Below are positions 33,500 to 44,634 of a DNA stretch of 64,000 nucleotides, piece after piece. The notes under the pieces were generated by a model. The model saw only the letters and a program-made list of their open reading frames with translations. It was not told the origin of the DNA and searched no databases. The stretch lies in assembly GCA_017979445.1 (NCBI GenBank), contig CM030714.1, forward strand, positions 40,640,326 through 40,704,325. Reading direction: 5' to 3'. A program made the position numbers and the translations under genes. The DNA is from Akebia trifoliata (lineage: Eukaryota; Streptophyta; Magnoliopsida; Ranunculales; Lardizabalaceae). The number at the start of each line of letters is the position of its first letter. Position 1 is the stretch's first letter.

Positions 33500-36400
33500 A
33501 TGATCCGAGATGGAAACGGGAAAAGCATAGCGGCTGATAATTCTTTGATAGAACTCAAAGGTGATCTTCAAACTTCGAATTCTTTACGGTCTCCGACAGT
33601 ACAGAGGATTGACGCGGAGAAGAATATAATGGAGATGGAAGGAAGGGGTTATTCGGACTTCTATAGGAATTCAAGCGAAGAGATTTTTTTGAAAACGATG
33701 ATGGAAAATTCGATTGGGATGCCAGCACCAACTATGGAGATGTTGGGGTTTAAGAATATTTCGCAGAGCTGTCGTGCAGATAGCGAGGAACTTTTCAATA
33801 GTTGGCTCACCAATGGAGAGGCAAGATGTTTACATATCCTTCTGATTTACGCCGATTTTAATCCGTGATGTTGGAGTCGAAGATTTAAATGGAGAAAGGC
33901 ATTAGAGTCTAAAATTCATCAATTTATTTATTCATTAAATATATATATATATATTGATATTGTAGTTAAACATGATAGGATTTAATGATCTTAGAGATAT
34001 AGTTCTTTGTTTAGTTTAACATGATAGGATGTTATATGGGTTTGAGCCAATCTTAGTAATTTGTTTGATCATAGCTAGAAGAATAGTCATCAGATCAAAG
34101 TTTGATGGAGTTGAGTCTCTTTATTATGTTTCTTCAGGGTAATTACTTAATTATCACTGTGGGATGGGAATCTAAGATGCTTTTGTGGAGTTCATAATTT
34201 GAATTTACAGTTTTTTTCTGATGGTTGGTTGTTTGATGAATTCATTTCAGATTAATGGCCATAATTCAACAAACATGGCACATCGAACTCGACAAGCATC
34301 TCGAAGGTTGTTTTTGAATACCTCTCGTTCATTATTTTGTATCAATAATTCATGTTGCACACCATTTTGTGTCAATGTAGTGTTAATTAAGGATGCTAAA
34401 AGAAACAACTATTTTTGGTTAAATTGATCTAGAGACACTTGTCATGGACCTAGCCCCTTGTAACCAAGTGCCCCTGTGGCCCTCAGGCCAATCTCCTTGA
34501 TGTGTCCCACGGAGTTAACCCAACTTGACTAAGGTACACACACACACAACTTTTGTCAAACTCGCACAACTTTTGTCAAACTCTTGGAAGCTTGAGTAAA
34601 TAAAGCGTCCAAGAGTTTAGCACGCGTGTGTGAGTGTGTGCCCAAGTGAGTTGAGGTAACTCCTAGGCACTTGGGAGAAGGCTGACTTATATCTTGGGGA
34701 TTAGCTTGAGTGCCACACAGACGCTATTTGACGAGTGGCTAGGTCCATGACACAGTGTTCACTAAAGCTTCAGCTTTGGAGATCATGTCGCACTACCTTT
34801 TGGAGCTTGAAAAGGTAAAATGTGTTCGGAAAGACCATCCCAGCAGTGTCAAAGCCAGAAAATATACAAATAAATACTCTAAACTTCTATTGTGAGCCAA
34901 GAAGCAAGCTTTAGTCGCTTTGGGGTCCAAAATTAAGTTATTGGAAGTTAGGAGCTTTGTTACATACGATGGTTACTACAAGCATGTTTCCTAAATTCTC
35001 ATGCTTCCTTTCGGAGTTGTGTTATATTTATTCTATCTCTATATTTTTTGGATCAGAAATCCATTTTCAGCAATCTTCTTCAAAAAATCTGCGTGGTTTT
35101 CTTTTGTGAAATTCTAATCATAGTACGATAAATGCAGGATCTCTACTGAACTTGCTGCTTTGTCTAGTCAGCAACATGGGGTTACATTTCAAAAAAAAAG
35201 TAGCAACGATGTTTTACTAGCACAAAACTCGTCCATGGCTGATCAACACTCAAGTGACCACAATCAACGCTCACTCAGGTAACTAGTGCCGCTTTTTAAT
35301 GATAAGTCTAGTAATAAAGAACTTGGCCCATCTTTTTGATGACAAGTCTAGTATTTGACCATAATAGATATTGATGCTACCTTGATCATAGATATCTACT
35401 CATCTTTAAGTGCTACATTTGTCTCATCGAATCCAAGTACGGATCATCATCATCGAAGCCTTTTTAGCCCGAATATTGGGGTGGCTAAACAAATTTGGCT
35501 CCTCCATTCAATTGTGTCCAAACCCATGTCTTCTATTATTGAAAGTGTGTTCATATCTGCTTTTACAATCTCAATGCATGTTCTTTGGGCCTTCTTTTGC
35601 TTTTTTAGAATTTTCAATTTGAATATTCCTTCTAAAGTTCAAGCAAATACTTGCTTTGGAGTAACGGTATTCCATAAAGAACCCTCATTATCCTTGACCC
35701 ACATTTGGGGATAAAGGAATTTGTTGTTTTTTGAAATATTTATGTACTTTATATAGCTTCTGATGGATTATTCCAAGTGTAATACTGTTGTTTAGTGTTT
35801 GAATATATCCATTCTGATTTATTCTTCTTCGTTTCGATGGTGATTACTTCAACTTCTACTTTTGATAGGAATGCCGTGGAAAAAGGAATGCAAGCTAGTA
35901 ATCTATATTTGGCCAAGGTTAGACTATTTTCAGCTTTTTGTACATCAACTTTACTAGGACAAAGAAATGATATTCTTATATGGTATAGTAATCTAATACT
36001 TCACCCCTGTATGCAGGCATGGTTTCATAGTTCTCAACCCATGACAAGAAGCCGATCATCTGAATTACGGTATCAACCTTTTCATACAAAATGTTAATAA
36101 ATAAAAAACCACGAACACATGCTTAATACATGGGACTTTCCATTAAAGATGTTTACTGATTTTAGTCATAATTTTGAGTGGAAGTCTAGTTTTACACGAC
36201 GACACGAAATGATGATACTTCCATATTGCAGGAAAAGGTATGTAGCCATGCAAAGCTTTCAAACATCAATCGGTATGGAAGCCACACAAGATCCATCAGG
36301 ACATGGTATCAATAGAATGAAACAAGATTTCGTAATGACAAGTAATTTCGGTGAGGTTTCAATGGGCGAAATGCCCAACCAATTGGAGACATTCATGTCT

Positions 36401-38673
36401 CCATCAAACTCATCCACTTCTCCTTTTAGTACTCCAACGACTACAGTAGATGCGGTTTCCTCTGTTGTTAGCATGTTGAAGGGTACACTAGAACGAAAGA
36501 AGCTCGGTAACCATATTGAGAAAGAAAATATCGAAAATAGTTCATTTGGGTTCTATGGTGCTCAAGAACTTCAACCCAATATGAATTTGGATCAAGGATT
36601 AGTGAATCACAGTCTTGAGTTCCCGGGAACTTTTCAAGATATATCCCCTGTCCAAGTGAACGATTCGGTAACTTTACAAACAGTTAATGGGTCCGTAGAA
36701 ATAGATTTAGATGGTTTTGTAGGTCCGACGAACCCAATCCATATGTGTACCGTTTCTCAAGAACCATCGCAAAGTGAATCATCCGCAGCTGCACCGGTGC
36801 TCTCAACTGGTTTTGAAGTATGTGATGGTCCCACCAACTCGAGTCAGACCCCATCTGTTTGTGAGAGCTCAAGGAAACAAGTTCGAAGTGGGAGCTTGGA
36901 ATATGGGTCTAAAGCCAAAGGTTTGTATTTTACACTATATTAGTTTATGAGATGAAATTTTAATAATTAGTATGTAAACATGGAGACGACGTTTGAATTA
37001 ACGGACGATATAGGTTTAGATAGAACTTAGTGAACGAATGAGATCTCTTAGCTGACCCCATATAGTTAGGATAAGGTTTTGATGATGAATCGTGCTTTCA
37101 AACATTTGTCAACTTTTATAATTTATTTTTATCTATAACCAACCATTCTTGTTGTTGCAATACAGAATTCAGAGAGAGGATATTTGAAAATAATTTAAAA
37201 GATAATTGTAAGGTATGTTCTATCAAATATTGAAATTTAAGATCATGAGCCCAGTTCTTATCGTATGAACTTTGAAGTATTTCACTTTTGGCATTTTAAA
37301 CAGAAAGGAAGCCTTATTCGGATGGGATCCGTGACTTCAGGGGGTTCAGGTTATCATTATTGCCTTATATAGCTGAGCAGTATGACCATTTGGTTTCAAC
37401 TATTTCATGAATTTGATTGTGAAAGAAATTTCTTGCCACTTGTAGCATACTTATGTGGATACATTGATTTAAGATTTTTTTATCTTAAATTGATAAAATA
37501 GCTCCTATTAAAAAAAGCTTTTAGTTGTATGGTTTAATTGATTAATAGTTCTTGAATCTTTTCTAGTTCTAAGAAGTTTTAAAGAAAGAACAAAAGGGTT
37601 TCTAATGATTCCCCACAAAGTTGAACTTTAAACATAGAAAATCTTTTTTTTCCCCTTGTTTAAGCATTGATATAGCAATTGCATAGTCTTGTATCATTCT
37701 CTAATTAATGAAAGTAAAATGCAGTGGACAAGGGTGATCCAACAAAGAAACGGAGGGTGGAGCGTTCACGCAAGTAAGTACTTTCGCAACTTGAAAAGGG
37801 TATTTAGTTTTTCATATTTGAAAAGGGTTATTTGAAATGGGATTTTAAGGAATCTTTATTTTTCTCCCCTAAAATCACTAGGAGAGAAAAGTGGGAAAAA
37901 AAAGAAGCTAATACATGGGGGATTTCAGATCATTTAGAATGTTTCATTGGAACATTCTGATTTCTGCCGAGATTGTAACAAACATTAAATGTTTCAGGAA
38001 TATTTGGATTGTCTAGGAATGTTTCAGTCGAAACCGTTTTGGTTTTCTTCCCAACCAAAACGTTACCTTGGAAGGATTTTTTGCACTTGTAGCTAAAAAC
38101 ATTTCGTTGACTATTATTTAGCTAACATATACCATTTTATTCGATATTGTGGTTGCTACTTGTATAAAACCTCCCCTTGACAATGAACACTATATAATTT
38201 CGATTCTCAAGTTAGTAATGAAATGTGGTTAGGTGAAAACTTGACTTAAATTTGGTAAATTGATGTCTAGAGCATTGCGATCGGATTCTTATTGAATTTT
38301 GTTGCTTGTTTAGAATGGCCGAGGCAAAGGAAAGAAATCTGACACCAGCGGTTCCATCAGATATGCAATCCATTCTGAAGCGTTGTGAAAATCTTGAGAA
38401 GGAAGTTCGATCGCTCAAGCTTAACTTGTCTTTCATGAATAGGTAAGTAGTGCCAAGAAATTATGTCAACTAAACAAAGAACTTGACACTACTACAATTA
38501 GTGACAACTCTACTACATATGAATCTAAGTTTATGTGAAAAAATTTCAGGAAAGATTCCGAACAGACTAAGCAGATAGAAGAGCTTCAGAAGAAGAACGA
38601 GGAATTAGTGGATGAAAAAGAACGTTTGTTAGAAGAGATCGAAAGGATCATTTCGGAATCTGGCAAGATGTGA
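33500..38673 (+). CDS. CYCLOPS: CYCLOPS / IPD3, CCaMK-interacting symbiosis transcription factor
   Basis: Nuclear DNA-binding activator phosphorylated by CCaMK (DMI3), needed for arbuscular mycorrhiza and, in legumes, nodulation. Exons: 33500-33820 (family start ATG at 33635), 34251-34306, 35138-35278, 35869-35917, 36017-36069, 36232-36920, 37166-37212, 37304-37349, 37725-37773, 38314-38442, 38550-38673; every junction keeps frame. From 33635 the protein is 522 aa (Lotus 518). Diagnostic stretches: MEGRGYSDFYRN, PTMEMLGFKNISQS, RADSEELFNSWLTNGE, NLYLAKAWFHSSQPMTRSRS, SSVVSMLKGTLERKKLG, EPSQSESSAAAPV. S50, a CCaMK target in Lotus, is conserved; the second site probably lies in SRSS (156-159). 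Basic nuclear signal PTKKRRVERSRK (about 428-439); coiled coil about 450-520 (LEKEVRSLKLNLSF, IEELQKKNEELVDEKERL) ending SESGKM. Intron 1 begins GC. An in-frame ATG at 33500 would add 45 residues. Confidence 0.96.
34435..34759. mobile_element. CACT-ended MITE in CYCLOPS intron 2
   Basis: CACTTGTCATGGACCTAGCC at the left and GGCTAGGTCCATGACACAGTG at the right are inverted terminal repeats with CACT/CACTG ends, about 325 bp apart. The inside has inverted CCAAGTGCC/GGCACTTGG and a (AC)n stretch. The ends resemble CACTA-type elements; a 3-bp target duplication is not clear. Confidence 0.6.
35420..35545. repeat. Dispersed repeat fragment in CYCLOPS intron 3
   Basis: The sequence from GAAGCCTTTTTAGCCCGAAT through TTGGGGTGGCTAAACAAATT to CATGTCTTCTATTATTGAAA matches, with changes, the fragments at about 39822-39910 (TTGGGGTCGGCTAAATGG, CATCTTCTATTATTGAAA) and 47395-47462. 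The family is not identified; a decayed retroelement end is likely. Confidence 0.5.
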
Positions 38674-38721
38674 GACCACATTTTGTTTGGACATTCTTGC
38701 ATGTGGTCTTGACCACCTTAG

Positions 38722-38744
38722 ACACACACACACACACACACACA
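38722..38744. repeat. (CA)n microsatellite in the CYCLOPS 3' region
   Basis: An uninterrupted CA run about 50 bases after the CYCLOPS stop codon (TGA 38671-38673), probably within the 3' UTR. Confidence 0.85.
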
Positions 38745-39184
38745 AAGGTGAGTACCCGTTCACCATAACTGGGAAGCTTTTGGAACGTCACCCCAAGAAT
38801 GTTCCTATGATCCAGGCTGACTAGTGTGAGGAAATCTCCACCATGAAACCAACCCCCCCTCATGTACCAATATATTTTGCGTAGCATACTTATTATTATA
38901 TATAATTTGCATAGATATACGTGCGAGATATGCTATTGTTCCGCAATATATACATATATATTCACTGTAGCCTAAAATGGGCATTCTCCCATTTTTTGTT
39001 AGTTTTAAGAGGTAAACAAGGCTAGCAAAGTGTGGTATTGGTGCTAACAGGATGATCTACCATTCCAAGTTCCAAAACCAACTAGTAAATGGTGGCAATG
39101 TAAAAATGTGTGAATGAGACATTGAACTTATGCATATTTCATTTGTTTTGGGAGTGAATCAACATATCTAGTTCAGTTAGTATG

Positions 39185-39320
39185 CTTGGATTTGGGTGTC
39201 TGTGTGTGTTTAAGTTTCTTTTATTTCCTCGTACTGATTTGGTAGGTATTCTCGACAACATTTGATCTTCTTTTCATTTTTTGCTTAATGAAAGCTCTTA
39301 TATCTATTTTATAAAAAAAT
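39185..39320 (+). mobile_element. LINE 3' end remnant
   Basis: GTGTTTAAGTTTCTTTTATT, GGTAGGTATTCTCGACAAC and an A-rich end (CTATTTTATAAAAAAATGAC) match the 3' part of the fragment at 18300-18450. No coding part remains. A dispersed repeat of the 35420 type follows at 39822-39910. Confidence 0.45.
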
Positions 39321-40356
39321 GACAATCTTAGCAGCATCACTACAAGAACCTATCAGTTCATGTTGACCAATATATGTTTTTCACGACAATGCAATCTATA
39401 AGCTATATAAGAGGTGTGGAAGTGTGAAAAAAAAAAAAAAAAGGATTTTCGTGGTTTGGCAATGTGCCTACCGTCCACGGAACAGAACAAGAGCAGTCAC
39501 TATTTTCTCATTAATGTTACAGCCCTAAATATCTCTATTTATATAACCGAGAGTTAGCAAAACATGAATACTCCCCAAAACAGAAACACCCAAAAAATAG
39601 GGATCCCCACAGCTCCGTGTAACGTAACAAAATACAAGACATTTACACAACATAGTGATGGGTTCTTGTTGTAACGTGCCAAGGCGCACATGAAGTTCGT
39701 GGCATCTGGGATGTGTGTGATGTATGCGTAGAAGTGTGGGGTATGAAATGAAGAAGACTAGACGGTTTTAGTGGTTCTTCAAGATGAAATTTGTTTTAAT
39801 GAATGATCATAATTTCCAAAACCTTATCCCAAAGATTTGGGGTCGGCTAAATGGATTATATTTCTCCAAGTCATTTTGTCAAGAGCCACATCTTCTATTA
39901 TTGAAAGAGTAATCGTATTTCTATCTCCATTATGGCTAAAAAAATATAGGAAAACTATAGTAATAAATCCCATAAAGTGAATGGCAAAAAAATATATCTA
40001 TTCACGCTGTTTTCTGGGTCCTTGAAATTTAGTGAGCATTTATTTCAAACATATAACTCCGACTCTGAATTATCATAATCAGATTATAGCCCATATAATC
40101 AAGTTTGAATTTGGCAATTATTCGACGGTGGTTCGATTCAGTTAATTTGGATAGGTTCGTCCGAGTTCCCTAAAAAAATTCAAAATTTTTTGGGGATCAT
40201 AAAATGATGTTTCTTTCCAAAAACCCAGTATGTTCATCCTTACTAATTTAATCATCAAGTCCCTTATTAGGAGAATTAAGGGAATTTTGGAAAAAAGTTA
40301 CGACAAATTTTTGAAGAGAGTGAGAATTTTGTGACTATTACGAAAAACAACTAATA

Positions 40357-40429
40357 CGCCCACCGTGGGGCTCGAACCCACGACCACAAGGTTAAGAGCC
40401 TTGCGCTCTACCAACTGAGCTAGACGGGC
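40357..40429 (-). tRNA. tRNA-Lys (anticodon CUU)
   Basis: A 73-nt cloverleaf on the minus strand. Acceptor GCCCGTC pairs with GGTGGGC, discriminator G. A-box TAGCTCAGTTGGTAGAGC; anticodon loop CTCTTAA with CTT at positions 34-36; T-arm GTGGGTTCGAGCCCCAC containing the B-box GGTTCGAGCCC. A T5 pol III terminator follows on the minus strand (AAAAA at 40343-40347 on plus). No intron and no encoded CCA, as expected of a nuclear gene. Confidence 0.96.
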
Positions 40430-40496
40430 ATCTCTATGTACGATTTTCTTAAAAAATAAATATATAGATATCGAAAATCAGTCCAATTGAAAAAGG

Positions 40497-40667
40497 CTCA
40501 TGATTTCGGACTCGAAAATTTTTACGCGGTCAGTACTCGGCTGACATGGTAAAGACACGGAACCGTTGATCTTTTCCTTGTGTATCCCGAAAAAAAAGAT
40601 CTATTGTTTGCCACATCAGCCACGTACAAACCGAGTGAAAATTTTCGAGTTGGAAAATTACGAGTCA
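40497..40667. mobile_element. Family D foldback MITE
   Basis: GGACTCGAAAATTTTTACGC at the left and GTGAAAATTTTCGAGTTGG at the right are inverted, then GGCTGACATGG with CCACATCAGCC. The centre GGAACCGTTGATCTTTTCC pairs with AAAGATCTATTG. A second copy is at 49801-49975. The centre resembles that of families B and C. Confidence 0.65.
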
Positions 40668-41060
40668 TCGATAAACTAGTGGTTTGCTTGAATCGAGTGG
40701 TTTGAAATCACTAGACCCAAATGGAAATGGAACCTATGATGGTTTCAGGTCCACCTTATTCTTGGAAGTTCTTTTAATCATTTCTTCCTTCCAAATGTTG
40801 ATGAAACAACAAGGCTGTCGATGGGCCACGCCCATCGTAAACTGGGTTTAGATTGAGTTTTAGGCCCGTTTAAATGTGTACTATTGGGCTTGGGCCTTTA
40901 ACTCAGGTGGTTGTAAGTGGGGCCATCAATTAATGTGTTTAGGTCTGGATTGGTTGAGCCCTAACTCGACCCTAAAGAGACGGGTAATAATTAAATGATA
41001 TATTTTTTTTTATTCTAAAGTTTTGTCACAAGTTTATCATGAAAATTTGTTGGATTCAAA

Positions 41061-41370
41061 TGACCAGGATTTATAGGGTATTTAAAATAAAATAAAAAAT
41101 TGGATTAAATGTGTTCCAGGAAGAATATTGGATTCAATAAGATCTCGATCCATTAAGGAATTGGATCGGTTCAATTAGACCCATTGACAGCCCTATGCAA
41201 TGATATTATAGGGAATTAAAAAAAAAAAATTGGATTAAATGTGTTCCAGGGAGTTTGGAATGACATTGACATTCTTATTGGATTCAATAAGATCTAGATC
41301 CATTAAGGAATCGGATCGGTTCCGTATCTACCGCAATCCAATTCGAATTAGACCCATTGACAGCCTTATC
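41061..41370. repeat. Direct duplication of a hAT-like segment
   Basis: The block TTGGATTAAATGTGTTCCAG, TTGGATTCAATAAGATCTCG and GATCCATTAAGGAAT, GACCCATTGACAGCCCTA occurs at about 41100-41200 and again at 41230-41370. GACAGCCCTA is a hAT-like right end that pairs with AAGGCTGTCGATGGG at 40811, so a degraded element of about 390 bp with a tail duplication is likely. Confidence 0.5.
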
Positions 41371-43984
41371 TATACATGTTCTCTCATGAACAGAGTTAAT
41401 TAGCAATAAATTTATTAAAAAACAATTATTAAATCCATGATCTTTCTTTTATTTTATTTTTTTGTATTGGAGTTGAGATAGCGAAAGTTCCAACCAACAT
41501 GAAGAAGGCATGCCATGTGCCCGTACTTTCATATAGTCGATATACATGTATGAATAAAACATACTTTGTGGAGGTTGAGTGGTTTGCCTAATTTGTTATA
41601 AAAGTCAATATCGTTAAGCACCTAGCGACAACCAAATGCACATGGGCTGCAAATGCCACTAACAACCAATCTATCGACTATCTTGGACCACGATTTTCAA
41701 TTAGCCTTATTATTATTGTCCAATAATTAATAATTTTGTATCGATGGGGCTTGGATCTAATCAAGTATCAATAAAGTCTGTTTGATACATAGGGGAGATT
41801 GGTCCAATGACATACATGCCCTACAAAGAGAAAGGCCATGATGATGTTAAACAAATTACATGTTCTCATTTAATTTTCAATCTGATCGACTATCTGAATT
41901 AGATCGACGAAACTAATAATGATTTGCCCTATTAATTGGTTTCGCTTTTTAACGATCCTCATCAAGTCATATGTGTTGGTATCTGTAGATGTATAATTAT
42001 TCCTAGTGACATGAACCAATGGATAAACGTTCACATGTTCATCATTGCATGAGTGAGTTGAGCCAAAACCTTTCACATTTCAACTTGTCGTAGAATAATA
42101 ATCTTGTTTGAGGAAAAATATGGAAATTTCTAAATATGGGAGAAGCTATTAATCAATACCCTCCCAAAATTCTTTGACTCTCAAATTTACGAAAGATGAA
42201 TTGGAAGTAAATTATTATAGTTAGAGGTCAAGTTATACAAGAAATGATCTTGGATTAGTTTAGAAAATTTTCTATTGAGAGGAAACTGCAAGATTATTGG
42301 AAAGATTTTCGTGAATTTTGCATGGGAGAAACTAAGAAGGAAATGTAAGCCAAGAAAATATAAATAAGAATGACAACTGCAAGGTAAAGGATTTTTTACT
42401 TATTTTTAATCTTATTCTTTATGATTTTACTAACTTAATCGTCAGAGGGTCTTGAATTTGGGAACTCATCCATTTTAGTACTTTTTACAAGTTTCAAAGG
42501 AGGGATGAACATCAAGATGCAAGTAAATTTGGGGGTGAAGTAAGATTTTTAACCTACGAACAAAATCATTTTCGAGTTGAACTTGTAATGGACTAAGAAT
42601 GAGATAAGTATCATTTAATCTTATAAGAGTAGGTCTGAAATCGATTTGGTACTTATTAGATCGATATCCCAATATTTGAATCCAAATTCAATGCAATGTA
42701 AATTAGATCAGATCAAATCTAATTTGACATATAAAATAAAATATACATCATGTAAGTAAATAAAATAAGTGATATAATTTGAATTTTCTTATATATTATT
42801 AAACCTATCACATTGGAACATAGTTGACTTGCACTTAATCTGACAAAATTACTAGATCAAATCTTATCAAAACCCTGATCAAGACTTAAATTTATCTGAT
42901 ATATAAAATTGCAGGAAGACATGTTACAAAAGTGGTTTATGTTGACATTTCTTTGATGAAAGAATAAAATAGGGAGAAAAAGAAGTTGAATATAAAATAA
43001 TAAAATTAAATAACATATAAATACTGAATGTACACAATTAGATATTTGAATATAACAAGATTTGTATTGGGCACAATAGCTTTAAGACAGATTTCAACCC
43101 TACAATGTGTTAATAGTCTCTAGATGTCTTTTTCCCAGTTTATAACGCTCCACACTTGCACAAGACAACACTCAAAGAGTACACATACAATTGAACTTGT
43201 TTTGTGGTTGAACTCTCAAGGACTCAAGAGAAATCTCAAAGGAAATCAAATGGCATAATGCAAGAAAACTTCAAAATTTAATGATACAAATGAGAGAAAA
43301 TATGAAAACTTATAGAGTTGGAAGTGTCTCTCTAGACATGCGCCATGACCGGTGAAAATGTCCATTTGAAATGACTATTTGAACATACACACGTCTGTAG
43401 AAAATATCTTTTTGTTGTGACTGTTCGGACAAACACTTTGTGAGGACCTCCCTTTAGAATCCATGGGTCCTCGTGTGCGTGTTGACTTTACCCATATCTC
43501 TTTTACATTCACTACATTGTGTGACAACTTTTATATAAGAGTTTCATTCTTGACTTATTTCTATTTGATGTGGGACTAAAGTATTTACATTCTATTTCAA
43601 AACAAACTACTTTTACTTACATTTCCATTCAAACATTGAGATAAATCCTAGATTTTTTCAAGAGGGGAATCAAAGCTTCAATGAAGAAACTAAAGGAAAA
43701 AAAAATTAAACAAAACAAAAAATAATAATAATCACACATTTGAAACATTGATTTATAACTAATTTCAATAAATGGAGAGCTTCCACCATATGAGAATTGA
43801 AAATAAATAAACCTAAATGATAACATGTGTAAGTTTCTAAACCCATTTAATTAAGGAAAATCCAATATATATTATTTTAATATTAATATAATTTAAAGTA
43901 AATATAAATCATCAGTTATCGGAAAAAAAAAAAAGAGATGAAAATTAAATAATAAAAACCAACTAACAAATAACTATTATGAAA
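41371..43984. other. Intergenic DNA, no gene seen
   Basis: AT-rich and without a recognisable gene, RNA or clear transposon end. Frames such as 41870-42076 and 43629-43826 (minus) show no family features. Confidence 0.45.
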
Positions 43985-44128
43985 AGTGTAATGATTTTAT
44001 GATGCCCCCTCTGCCCTCAACACAGAACCATAGATATTTGCCTCGGGATATGCATAATCATAAATCTTTTCTTATGTATCTTGAGGTAAATGATCTACGA
44101 TTCTGCGATGGGGGCATCACATTATCAT
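43985..44128. mobile_element. Short family B variant MITE with TGATGCCCCC arms
   Basis: TTATGATGCCCCCTC at the left and GATGGGGGCATCACA at the right are inverted. The centre is GAACCATAGATATTTGCCTC against GAGGTAAATGATCTACGATTC. The right end ATTATCATGGCTC matches the inverted family B terminus. Confidence 0.65.
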
Positions 44129-44143
44129 GGCTCTTGTAAAAAG

Positions 44144-44354
44144 ATTAATGATTTTCTGATTCTATACTCAAAATACTCTCCTAGCGTGGCATATGCTAGA
44201 ACCATAGATCTTTGCTCTTTGGGATACACAATTGCTCATATTAATGGGGATGTGCATAAGTGTATCCCGATGGATAAAATCTATGGTTTTGCACATGCCA
44301 CGTCAGAAGAATATTTTAAGTATGCCACGTGGGGGAGTCAAATTATCACGACTC
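44144..44354. mobile_element. Family B MITE, left arm shortened
   Basis: The right end TTATCACGACTC preceded by GTATGCCACGTGGGGGAGTC (G-box 44326-44331) is typical of family B; the left arm CTAGCGTGGCATATGCTAG has lost part of the terminus. The centre GAACCATAGATCTTTGCTC pairs with ATAAAATCTATGGTTTTGC. Confidence 0.65.
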
Positions 44355-44399
44355 TTACGAAAAAGTTCAATATCACGTAAATGTCACAAGCGTAGTAAC

Positions 44400-44626
44400 C
44401 ATGGTTTTTAAACTCGATTTCGCGTCTCGTCTCATCCAGACCCGATACCAAGTCGTCTTGGACGAGTTTTCCAATACGTTTGAGACGTCTCGTGAGACAA
44501 ATAAAAAAATTGAACGTGAGTTTAAATCTTGGTCAAAAAATGATTTTGTGAGTTGGTTTCGTTCAGCTCTGATACCGAGTTAACTCGGGAGATATGTCTC
44601 AGTCTCGGACGAGTTTAAAAACCATG
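44400..44626. mobile_element. Family H element with perfect 8-bp target duplication
   Basis: CATGGTTTTTAAACTCG and CGAGTTTAAAAACCATG are exact inverted ends of a 227-bp element. The flank GTAGTAAC occurs on both sides (44392-44399 and 44627-44634). The interior has degenerate inverted GACGAGTTTT, GAGACGTCTCG and CTGATACCGAGTT. The 8-bp duplication points to a hAT-type transposase; the CATGG end is atypical. Related copies: 27325-27901 and 47695-48129. Confidence 0.78.
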
Positions 44627-44634
44627 GTAGTAAC

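Noticed and set aside
33821..33868. Continuation of the CYCLOPS exon 1 frame to a stop at 33868
   Set aside because: The protein leaves the CYCLOPS family exactly at 33820, and the next family segment starts at 34251; this is read-through into intron 1. The GT at 33828 was also rejected as donor because it breaks frame.
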